Positions 34,373 through 40,982 of a stretch of DNA of 40,982 bases are shown piece by piece (within the stretch, counting starts at the first letter, position 1; each line of letters starts with the position of its first letter). The stretch spans positions 1-40,982 of the forward strand of contig JAJRUD010000240.1 of the NCBI GenBank assembly GCA_024277995.1. Reading direction: 5' to 3'. Origin of the DNA: Chloroflexota bacterium (GTDB taxonomy: Bacteria > Chloroflexota > Anaerolineae > Anaerolineales > E44-bin32). Both the position numbers and the translations under genes were made by a program. Under the pieces are notes generated by a model. The model had not been told where the DNA came from, made no database searches, and was given only the letters and a program-made list of their open reading frames with translations.

Positions 34373-36217
34373 CTATTCCACTGTCACGCTCTTGGCCAGG
34401 TTGCGTGGCTGATCCACGTCCGCCCCGCGCAGCACGGCGATGTGGTACGCCAGCAACTGCAGCGGGATGGTGGTCGTCACCGGGCTTAGCAGCCAGGGCG
34501 TCTCCGGAACCCAGAGCACGTGATCGGCGATGGGCGGGAGCAATTCGTCCCCATCGGTAGCAACCGCCACCACGACGCCTCCGCGCGCCTTGGTCTGTTC
34601 GATCTGGCTGATCATCTTCTCGTACCAGGGGTCTCTGGGAGCGATAGCCACCACCGGCATCTCTTCGTCGATGAGCGCGATGGGGCCATGCTTCATCTCG
34701 CCCGCCGGGTAGGCTTCGGCGTGGATGTAGGAGATCTCCTTGAGCTTCAGCGCGCCCTCGTACGCGATGGGCATATTCACGCCGCGGCCCAGATACAGGC
34801 AGTGGTCCATGTCCTTGAAGACCCGGGCGATCTCTTCCACCGCCTGCGCCCGGTCCAAACACCGGCCCACCAGGTCGGGGATGAGACGCAGGTCGCGCAC
34901 CAGGGACCGTCTCTGCCGGGCATCCAGGCTGCCGCGCAGGTCGCCGAGCAGGATCGCCAGCATGTACAGGTCCACCAGGGGCGCGGTGAAAGCCTTCGTC
35001 GAGGCCACGCCGATCTCCGGCCCCACCTGCATACTGATGTATCCGTCGGCGACGCGCATGGCCTGGGAGCCAATGGCGTTGACGATGCTCCACAGCACCG
35101 CACCGCGCTTCCGCGCTTCATCCATGGCGGCCAGCGTGTCCGCCGTCTCGCCCGATTGGCTGATGGCCAGCACGATCGTATTCGCGTCCACCAGCGGCTC
35201 CCGGTAGCGGAACTCCGAGGCGATGTCCACTTCCACCGGGATGCGCGCGATGCGCTCGATGAGCACCTTGCCCACCATGCCAGCGTGCGCCGCCGTGCCG
35301 CATCCGGTTATGACGATCTTCTGGATGCGTTTCGCCATCTCCGGCGTCAGGTTTAGCTGCGGCAGGATGATCCTGCCCTGCTCGAAGTCAACCCTGCCGG
35401 CGATGGTGTCGGTTATGGAACGCACCTGCTCGAAGATCTCCTTGAGCATGAAGTGCTTGTATTCCCCCTTCTCGGCGGAAACGGGATCCCAGGGGACTGA
35501 TTGGACTTCCACTTCCAGAGGGCTGCCGTCTTCGATGGCCAGGATTTCGAATCGGTCGCGCTGGACCACGGCCAGCTGCCCTGATTCCAGGAACACCATG
35601 CGCCGGGTATGTTCCAGGATAGCGGGCAGATCGGAGGCTACGAACATCTCGCCCTCGCCCACGCCCAACACCACGCCGCCGGCGTTGCCGACGCGCGCCG
35701 CGACGATCTTTCCCGGCTCCTGTCGATAGAGCAGCACGATGCCGTGCGCGCCCTGCAGATGGTGGATGGCCTTGCGCGCCGCCTCCGGGAAATCCTCCCC
35801 CATGGCCAGATAGCGCTCTACCAGGTGGGCGATGATCTCCGTGTCGGTCTCGGATCGGAAACTGACCCCCTCGGCCTGCAATTCATCGCGCAGGGCGAGG
35901 AAGTTCTCCACGATCCCGTTGTGCACGACCACCACATCGCCCGATTCCCCCACGTGTGGATGGGCGTTGCGGGCATTGGGCTCGCCATGGGTCGCCCAGC
36001 GAGTGTGTCCGATGCCGATGTTGCCGTGCACAGGCTGCGTCTCGAGCAACGCCCCCAACCGCTCCAGCTTGCCCGCGTCCCTGCGGATTTCGACCTGCCC
36101 CCCCTGGATGACAGCCAGGCCGGCCGAATCGTAGCCGCGATACTCGAGGCGCTTCAGCCCCCCGAAGATGATAGGCGTCGCGTCGCGCGCGCCGACGTAG
36201 CCGACGATGCCACACAT
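34373..36217 (-). CDS. glmS: Glutamine-fructose-6-phosphate aminotransferase
   Basis: A protein of 614 residues, the normal length, that makes glucosamine-6-phosphate for cell wall and surface glycans. The N-terminal glutaminase has the mature Cys1 after Met (MCGIVGYVG), RLEYRGYDSAGLAV, HTRWATHGEPNARNAHPH and VHNGIVEN. The C-terminal half has two SIS isomerase domains (ITGCGTAAHAGMVGKVL, SQSGETADTLAAMDEARKRG, GRGVNMPIAYEGALKLKEISYIHAEAYPAGEMKHGPIALID) and ends in LAKSVTVE. The start is ATG 36217, with GGAGG 7 nt upstream. The 300-nt leader carries what looks like the glmS ribozyme, so the product glucosamine-6-phosphate should repress its own mRNA. Confidence 0.98.
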   Translation of the reverse strand: MCGIVGYVGARDATPIIFGGLKRLEYRGYDSAGLAVIQGGQVEIRRDAGKLERLGALLETQPVHGNIGIGHTRWATHGEPNARNAHPHVGESGDVVVVHNGIVENFLALRDELQAEGVSFRSETDTEIIAHLVERYLAMGEDFPEAARKAIHHLQGAHGIVLLYRQEPGKIVAARVGNAGGVVLGVGEGEMFVASDLPAILEHTRRMVFLESGQLAVVQRDRFEILAIEDGSPLEVEVQSVPWDPVSAEKGEYKHFMLKEIFEQVRSITDTIAGRVDFEQGRIILPQLNLTPEMAKRIQKIVITGCGTAAHAGMVGKVLIERIARIPVEVDIASEFRYREPLVDANTIVLAISQSGETADTLAAMDEARKRGAVLWSIVNAIGSQAMRVADGYISMQVGPEIGVASTKAFTAPLVDLYMLAILLGDLRGSLDARQRRSLVRDLRLIPDLVGRCLDRAQAVEEIARVFKDMDHCLYLGRGVNMPIAYEGALKLKEISYIHAEAYPAGEMKHGPIALIDEEMPVVAIAPRDPWYEKMISQIEQTKARGGVVVAVATDGDELLPPIADHVLWVPETPWLLSPVTTTIPLQLLAYHIAVLRGADVDQPRNLAKSVTVE

Positions 36218-36240
36218 GCAATCGCCTCCGATTTATGCGT

Positions 36241-36474
36241 CGATGTGTTCAACCGGATTGCCACTCCCCGCCGTTTTGTCCGCGCCGTTTCCGGCCCGGC
36301 CTTGGCGGCGGGGTTCGCGCAGGGAAGGGACGGGCGGTGGCTCGCCCGGAGGGCATCCGCTGATCTCTCGATTTTCCCGGCATGGCGGTCGGGAGCCGCC
36401 ATGGTTACCCGGTTGGCCCTGCCCCGCGGCAGGGAACCCTCCTCCTCGTCACCCCGTTTCCGGGGCCTTGCGCT
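36241..36474 (-). ncRNA. glmS ribozyme (glucosamine-6-phosphate-responsive self-cleaving leader)
   Basis: Read on the strand of glmS, the leader has CCA|GCGCAAGG, where cleavage is expected between A36474 and G36473. GGGGTGACGAGGAGGAGGG (core GACGAGG at 36450-36444) follows, then AAAATCGAGAGATCAGCGG and ATGCCCTCCGGGC (about 36374-36344). These blocks correspond to the GACGAGG-x-AGGGG and AUCGA...GGCGGAUGCCUCCCGGC core of known glmS ribozymes. The 3' part holds the GC-rich stems expected for P3-P4 and ends near GGTTGAACAC (about 36254-36245), about 25 nt before the glmS ribosome binding site. Boundaries are approximate. Family knowledge: GlcN6P acts as a cofactor for cleavage and the cleaved mRNA is degraded. 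No alternative class fits better. Confidence 0.85.
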
Positions 36475-36529
36475 GGCCCTTCCGTTGGGTTTTCTCCGCC
36501 GTGCACCTCCTCAGGGAAAGGTAGGGGCC

Positions 36530-36558
36530 AGTATACCCTCCCTTCGCCCGTGCCTCAA
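36530..36558 (-). promoter_or_regulatory. Promoter of the glmS ribozyme-glmS transcript
   Basis: On the minus strand TTGAGG (36558-36553), a spacer of 17 nt and TATACT (36535-36530). The start would be near 36523, about 50 nt before the ribozyme cleavage site. Confidence 0.65.
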
Positions 36559-36723
36559 GACCCGCTTCGCGCTGAAAGATGCTCATCACGCCACGCAAGC
36601 AACCGCGGCGCTTTCCGGATCCGGCTCCAACGCGGGCTTGCGCGCCAGCCGCTGCTATCCGGCGCCCATACACCTCCGCAGATCATTCAAGGCCGGCCAC
36701 CGCCCATGGCTGCCGGCCCACCT

Positions 36724-37458
36724 TCATTGCAAGAACTCCAGCGTTTCCCGGGTGGCTTTGTCCAGCTCGCTGTACACACCCCGCAGCTCCGGCGGCAGCA
36801 TCGCCGCCAGCACGTACATGGCTTCATCCGTCATCTGGCGCAATGCGGCTCGATCGGGGCGCCGGCCTGAGGTCTTGAATCGGAACGGGCGGCCGATGGT
36901 GATCTCGGCCCCCGGCTGGCGCCAGCGGGCCAGGCTGAGTGTGGGAAAACCGTGCGTTCCATGGATGGCCACCGGGACCACCGGGGCGCCACTGTGGTGG
37001 GCCAGGTAGGCCAGACCCTCCTTGCCGCGCGCCAACGCCGGGTTGCGCGTCCCCTCCGGCGCCATCAGGATCACCTCGCCGGCGCGCAGCACGGCCAACG
37101 CGCTGCGGATGGCCCTGCGATCGACCTCGCCGCGGTGAACCGGGATCACGTCCCAGATTTTAGGGAAAATCCCCACCAGCGGATAATCGTACACCTCGGC
37201 CTTCGCCAGCGGGACCACATTCCTCGGCAGCCGTCCCAGCACCACAATGGGGTCGACGAACGCAATGTGATTGATCATCACAATGGCTGGGCCGACCATG
37301 GGGAAATGCTCCCGTCCTTCCACGTGTTCGATTTTCACCAGGAAGCGGAAGCCGATGTTGTCCAGCATCCAGCGCAGCACCTTGCGGCGCCCTTCCAGAC
37401 GCTGGTGGTCGTACCTCCCCCTCGTTTTCCCTCGCGTCCTCAGACCCACGAATTCCAT
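36724..37458 (-). CDS. PlsC-type 1-acyl-glycerol-3-phosphate acyltransferase
   Basis: A protein of 244 residues from ATG 37456-37458 with AGAGGA upstream, 2 nt after the preceding gene. The catalytic HX4D box is NHIAFVD (His64, Asp69), followed by VIPVHRGEVDRRAIRSALAVL, the acceptor-binding PEGTRN and VVPVAIHGTHGF. Such enzymes acylate lysophosphatidate at the membrane. It is the last gene of the operon that begins beyond the right edge. The tandem neighbour at 37461-38162 is a paralogue. Confidence 0.92.
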   Translation of the reverse strand: MEFVGLRTRGKTRGRYDHQRLEGRRKVLRWMLDNIGFRFLVKIEHVEGREHFPMVGPAIVMINHIAFVDPIVVLGRLPRNVVPLAKAEVYDYPLVGIFPKIWDVIPVHRGEVDRRAIRSALAVLRAGEVILMAPEGTRNPALARGKEGLAYLAHHSGAPVVPVAIHGTHGFPTLSLARWRQPGAEITIGRPFRFKTSGRRPDRAALRQMTDEAMYVLAAMLPPELRGVYSELDKATRETLEFLQ

Positions 37459-37460
37459 GC

Positions 37461-38162
37461 TCAGTCCTCTGTGCCATATGCGCCGTGGTAGACCGGCGGC
37501 AGCAGCGCAGCGATGGCCTGCATCACCCTCTCGGTGTTGGCCTCCAGAGCCGCCTTGCGCTCCGGCTTCTCCCAGGGCACGGGCGGCAAATGGATCGCAT
37601 CTCCAACCGTCATTGTAATCCGCGCCCGCCTGCCGCGGCGCATGGCCTCCGTCAGACATTCCGTGCCCGTCACTCCTACTGGCACTACCGGCACTTCCGC
37701 CTTGCCGGCCACATAGGCCACTCCGTTCCAGGCCCGGCGCATGCCGGGGGCATGTGATCGGCCGCCCTCCGGAAAGATGAGCACTGGCCGTTTCGCACGC
37801 AGCAAGGCGACCATGGCTTTCAGCAGCCGCCGATCGGCGGAGCCGCGATGTACCGGAATCGCACCGTACAGGCGCATAAGCTGCCCCTGGAAGGGCCGGC
37901 CGAGCACCTCAACCGCGCCCACCACTTCCAGCTCGGACGGCCAGAATGACAGGATCAGCGGCGGCTCGTAGAGCGTGATGTGATTCGCCGCCACGAGGTA
38001 CCCGCCGCTTTTCGGGACCTTTTCCAGCCCGTGCAATTCGACCCGTGCCAGCAGGTGGAACAGCATCCGGATGGTCGGCCGGGCCAGTGCGCGGAATGCT
38101 CGAGCCCACCGCGATGGCCCCGGGGTACTCGCGGCCTCGCCTGTGCCCGGCGTGCTAGTCAT
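37461..38162 (-). CDS. PlsC-type acyltransferase with HX4E box
   Basis: A protein of 233 residues. PlsC features are VAANHITLYEPPLIL, AIPVHRGSADRRLLKAMVALL, FPEGGRS and VVPVGVTGTECL. In place of the catalytic HX4D, the box reads H-ITLY-E (His61, Glu66), a conservative but unusual change. Its activity and substrate are therefore less certain than for the neighbour. It overlaps the cmk 3' end by 8 nt and is followed by the second PlsC gene after 2 nt. Confidence 0.88.
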   Translation of the reverse strand: MTSTPGTGEAASTPGPSRWARAFRALARPTIRMLFHLLARVELHGLEKVPKSGGYLVAANHITLYEPPLILSFWPSELEVVGAVEVLGRPFQGQLMRLYGAIPVHRGSADRRLLKAMVALLRAKRPVLIFPEGGRSHAPGMRRAWNGVAYVAGKAEVPVVPVGVTGTECLTEAMRRGRRARITMTVGDAIHLPPVPWEKPERKAALEANTERVMQAIAALLPPVYHGAYGTED

Positions 38163-38871
38163 CGCCCTCGTGGCTATGCGCAGCCCTTCGTTCCTCTCTT
38201 ACGACAAGCGCCATGGCGCGCTCCACCACTTCTTCCACACTCAGACCCGTGCTGTCCAGGACCACCGCGTCCTCCGCCGCCAGCAGCGGAGCGTGCTGGC
38301 GCGTCGAATCGAAGCGATCCCGTTCGCGCATCGCCTGCAACACCGCCTCGTAGGTGACTTCTTCCCCACGCTCACGGCGCTCTTCGTAGCGCCGCCGGGC
38401 GCGCTCTTCCACCGAGGCGTCCAGATAGATCTTCAGCTCCGCTTCGGGCAGCACCACCGTCCCAATGTCGCGTCCCACCATCACAACCTGGCCCCGCTTC
38501 CCGATCTCCCGCTGGCGCACGGTCATCGCTTCGCGCACGCCCGGATACGCCGATACCTGCGAGACGTTGGCATCGACCTCCGGAGTGCGGATGGCCCAGG
38601 TGACGTCCTCCCCATCGAGCAAGACGTCGTAGGAGCGCCCGTCCGCCACCGTCGGAGGCCGCAGATCGATCTGCACGCGCTGCGCCAGCTCGGAAACGGC
38701 CGCCTCATCCTCCACCGGGATGCCGCGCCGTAAGACGGCCAGCGTCACGGCCCGATACATGGCGCCCGTATCCACCAGGAGATAACCCAGCCGTTGAGCC
38801 AGGCGCTGCGCGAGCGTCGACTTCCCCGAGGCAGCGGGGCCGTCGATGGCGATGATGCTTGCGGGGCTCAC
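38155..38871 (-). CDS. cmk: Cytidylate kinase
   Basis: A protein of 238 residues that phosphorylates CMP and dCMP. The P-loop is IIAIDGPAASGKST (residues 6-19), then LLVDTGAMYRAVTLAVL, the NMP-binding block TPEVDANVSQVSAYPGVREAM, GRDIGTVVLP and AELKIYLDASVEERARRRYEE. The start is GTG at 38869-38871, overlapping the TGA of the membrane protein gene upstream by 4 nt; a longer frame to 39021 lies within that gene. CTP supply for phospholipid synthesis may explain its place before two PlsC genes (inference). Confidence 0.95.
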   Translation of the reverse strand: MSPASIIAIDGPAASGKSTLAQRLAQRLGYLLVDTGAMYRAVTLAVLRRGIPVEDEAAVSELAQRVQIDLRPPTVADGRSYDVLLDGEDVTWAIRTPEVDANVSQVSAYPGVREAMTVRQREIGKRGQVVMVGRDIGTVVLPEAELKIYLDASVEERARRRYEERRERGEEVTYEAVLQAMRERDRFDSTRQHAPLLAAEDAVVLDSTGLSVEEVVERAMALVVREERRAAHSHEGDD

Positions 38872-40625
38872 GGCGTCGTCTCCGAGGCCGCCGGCGCGGC
38901 CAGCTGGGGCACCGCCCATTGCGGCGGCACAAGAACGAGCCAGGTTTCCGAGACCACCGGCGCCTCCCTGCGCAGCAACCAGGCCAGCAGGCTGGGAGGC
39001 AAGTCGCCACCCCAATCCCATCGCTCCTCGAGCGCGATCTTCTGTCCGATGTATTCCGCCGCTGCCGGCCCGAGGTCATCGCCCTCTCGCGCCAGGACAG
39101 CCGTCGGCGCTGCAGCCGGCACGTGTCCTGCCCGGAAGCCTCGCACGCTCCAGGCCAACCACGCCGGCGCGTCTCTCTGGAGGGCGATGGGCAGCGCATA
39201 GGGCTCCCGATAGTTCGCGGTGCCGATGCCGCGCAGCGTGTCAAGCAGCAGGCTTACGTTGGTCGTCGTCGCCCGCGGGCGCCAGAACTCCCGCGCCCGG
39301 GCTGCCCCGCGGCCGGCGTTCAAATGCCAGGCGGCATAGACGTTCGCCAACAACAGCACGCTCAAACCCGCAGTCGCCACCGCCCGCCAGGCCGTATTCC
39401 ATCCCCACCCCAGGGCAAAGAGCACCACGACCAGGGTTGCCAGGCCAAGGGCCGCCGCCACGTATGCCAGACGATAATCCGCCTCAAGCGGGGCCACATT
39501 GGGGCCCAATCCCATGGCATAGGCCGCCATCTCCAGATAGGCGAAGGCCAACAGCGCCAACAGGCCCGCGACCATCCCCAGCCAGGCCCAGCGCACGTCG
39601 CCGCGCATCTGGAAACCGCCCAGGAAGTCGTAGAGTGCATTTGCGGCGAGCAGCGCCAGCGGCAGCGTCAGCCAAGCCAGATCAGATGCGGCTCGACCCG
39701 GATAGATCAACCCGGCGATGATGGCTCCTGTGGCCCAACAGAGGGCGAAGCGGCTCCCGCTGTCACCTCCACGCAGTGCACCCCACGCTCCCGCCAGGCC
39801 CAGCGCCAGCAGCAGAGGCTCGTACGCCCCCAAGGCTGCGGCGAAAGAGGCGGCCGGGATGCCCGCTCCCCCCTGCCATCCTTGCAGCCAGCTGCCCAGC
39901 CCTTCGAATATGCCCGCCAGCGCGCCCGGGACGAAGCCGAATCCGCTGGCCAGCGCGAGCGCGACCAGCGGCAACGGCCACCAATCGGCGCCCCGCGGGC
40001 GATTCAGGAGCAGCGGCGCGTCATCATCGCCCCGCCGCCAGGACCAGGCGCGATAGATCGCCCAGCCTATGAGCAGTGCTATCAGCCCCTGCAGGCTCGC
40101 CGGCCCGGCGGCGAGTGCCATGCCGAGCAGTGCCGCCGCGCCCAGCCTGCGTCCCCGGCCCTCAACTCCCCCCCACATCAGCGCCAGCGCACCACCCAGC
40201 GCCATCACAGCGGCTGCGCCGCCGCCGGCCGTACGCGCGAGCGCAATGAGCACCGGAGACAGCGCCATGCCGGCCATGAGCAGCAGCGTCCTTGCGGCGC
40301 CCAGCCGCCGGCGAAGGGCGAGCGGCGCCAGCAGGAGGGCTGCCCCCATCAGGGCCGAAACCGCCCGCGCCGTGCCTTCGCCGGCGCCCAGAGCCTGGAA
40401 CAGGAGCGCCGTCGGCGCCGCGTAGGCCGGGTTGTCGGGAGTGGCATCCGGAGCCCAGAAGGGCGACGGCGCGTCGGTGGCCTGCAGCGCACTCAGCGCC
40501 CGTACGGCCTCCGGCTCCGTGAGCGGCGGCCAGCCCAGTCCATCCAACCGAGCCCACACTCCCAGCGCCAGAAGCGCCATGACGGCCAGGGCTTCTATGC
40601 GCAGCCGGACCTCACGCCCAGTCAT
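38868..40625 (-). CDS. GT39/Agl23-like polytopic membrane protein
   Basis: A protein of 585 residues with a dozen or more membrane segments. The N-terminal loop (RLDGLGWPPLTEPEAVRALSAL) has the acidic D...E residues seen at the active-site loop of GT39-type, lipid-linked-sugar-dependent glycosyltransferases, here weakly conserved. The C-terminal ~150 residues form an extracytoplasmic domain. The partner gene next door encodes a YYY/DUF2298 protein, and in Chloroflexota and archaea the two types occur as a pair. Role: probable surface glycan or lipid glycosylation, not proven. It overlaps both neighbours by 4 nt. Confidence 0.8.
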   Translation of the reverse strand: MTGREVRLRIEALAVMALLALGVWARLDGLGWPPLTEPEAVRALSALQATDAPSPFWAPDATPDNPAYAAPTALLFQALGAGEGTARAVSALMGAALLLAPLALRRRLGAARTLLLMAGMALSPVLIALARTAGGGAAAVMALGGALALMWGGVEGRGRRLGAAALLGMALAAGPASLQGLIALLIGWAIYRAWSWRRGDDDAPLLLNRPRGADWWPLPLVALALASGFGFVPGALAGIFEGLGSWLQGWQGGAGIPAASFAAALGAYEPLLLALGLAGAWGALRGGDSGSRFALCWATGAIIAGLIYPGRAASDLAWLTLPLALLAANALYDFLGGFQMRGDVRWAWLGMVAGLLALLAFAYLEMAAYAMGLGPNVAPLEADYRLAYVAAALGLATLVVVLFALGWGWNTAWRAVATAGLSVLLLANVYAAWHLNAGRGAARAREFWRPRATTTNVSLLLDTLRGIGTANYREPYALPIALQRDAPAWLAWSVRGFRAGHVPAAAPTAVLAREGDDLGPAAAEYIGQKIALEERWDWGGDLPPSLLAWLLRREAPVVSETWLVLVPPQWAVPQLAAPAASETTP

Positions 40626-40982
40626 GGCGCCGCCTCCCAGCCTCGCCCATAGATACGCACACTCCCACTGCTGTAAAGGACACGCATGTGTGCCTCGAAC
40701 TTGCCCGTCGCAACGGGCCGGTATGTCGCCCGCTCAAGCGGGCCGACGTAGACGTAGTCGATCGTGTACCGATCAAGGACGGCCCGCGCTTCTTCCCAAC
40801 CGCGCGTCTCGTACAACGTGCGGATGTCCTCCGCGCGCGATCCCTGCGGCTCGGCGCTCCCGCGCCACTGAATCTCATGGAATTCCCAACCCAGGACTGT
40901 GGGAAAGCCCGTGTAGGTCGCCACGCGGGCATAGTCGGTGTAGCTCCCGCCCACCGCTTCCGCCACGACGCCTAAAGGCAGG
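40622..40982 (-). CDS. YYY/DUF2298 membrane protein, C-terminal part only
   Basis: About 120 codons from the right edge (frame open from 40981) to the stop at 40622. The sequence GVVAEAVGGSYTDYARVATYTG, then FPTVLGWEFHEIQWRG, LYETRGWEEARAVLDRYTIDYVYVGPLER and LYSSGSVRIYGR matches the soluble end of YYY-domain (DUF2298) membrane proteins. These are large polytopic proteins of unknown reaction. The 5' part and promoter lie outside the window. The 4-nt overlap with the GT39-like gene shows co-transcription. Confidence 0.85.
   Translation of the reverse strand, partial: LPLGVVAEAVGGSYTDYARVATYTGFPTVLGWEFHEIQWRGSAEPQGSRAEDIRTLYETRGWEEARAVLDRYTIDYVYVGPLERATYRPVATGKFEAHMRVLYSSGSVRIYGRGWEAAP

Noticed and set aside
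36691-36718. GGCCGG...CCGGCC hairpin behind the last acyltransferase gene
   Set aside because: The stem is interrupted by a large loop and has no T-tract. It may be chance in GC-rich DNA, so it is not listed as a terminator.
38859-40652. Plus-strand open frame of almost 600 codons
   Set aside because: Antisense to the membrane protein gene. It is extremely rich in Arg, Gln and Pro with no domain; the minus strand gives hydrophobic helices and fits the operon.

Overview
The window looks like chromosomal DNA from a GC-rich bacterium of the phylum Chloroflexota, probably close to Anaerolineae (inference). The grounds are a YYY/DUF2298 membrane protein next to a GT39-like membrane protein, Thr/Pro-rich surface proteins with an IPVTG sorting motif and their own sortases, PD40/WD40 surface proteins, and dense short operons with 4-nt ATGA/GTGA overlaps. 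Several genes appear to be transcribed without a leader, with a -10 box directly in front of the start codon. No phage, insertion sequence or CRISPR array is visible. Most of the content is housekeeping, so the interest lies in RNA elements, promoters, small genes and odd proteins.

Layout. 1-933: PD40-repeat protein cut by the window edge. 1628-3541: formate-tetrahydrofolate ligase with a structured leader. 4120-5316: hemW. 5427-7225: phosphatase, yjbQ and EamA operon. 7291: tRNA-Arg. 7483-10142: cell-envelope group on the minus strand (LytR-type protein, a membrane repeat protein with an apparent frameshift in its Thr/Pro tail, a tiny acidic-tailed membrane protein). 10346-13368: sortase substrate, its sortase, and a convergent second sortase-like protein. 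13839-16050: WD40 lipoprotein, a cluster of hairpin repeats and a Mut7-C protein. 16060-19469: Cys/Met PLP enzyme, DUF218 protein, GT4 glycosyltransferase. 19537: tRNA-Thr. 19667-21388: udk, peptidyl-prolyl isomerase, DedA.

21593-24566: operon of an epimerase, a GNAT enzyme and an enolase-superfamily OSBS/NSAR enzyme, an arrangement that recalls the succinyl-dependent D- to L-amino-acid route. 24720-27100: fabF-fabH. 27376-27747: thioredoxin. 27911-28954: two tiny genes and scpA. 28918-29310: vanZ. 29354-34118: YyaL-type protein, small membrane protein, TauE exporter, universal stress protein, NAD(P)H-hydrate epimerase. 34373-36217: glmS, preceded by what reads as a glmS ribozyme. 36724-40982: an envelope operon read from right to left: YYY protein, GT39-like protein, cmk and two PlsC acyltransferases.

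The strongest observation is the glmS self-cleaving ribozyme leader (about 36241-36474, minus strand) with a recognisable cleavage site, catalytic-core blocks and an upstream promoter. Others are the shared -35 element of divergent GT4/tRNA-Thr promoters, leaderless promoters with a constant 6-nt spacing, a set of hairpin repeats with compensatory stems, a sortase-like enzyme carrying the sorting motif itself, and two unlisted tiny genes in front of scpA.
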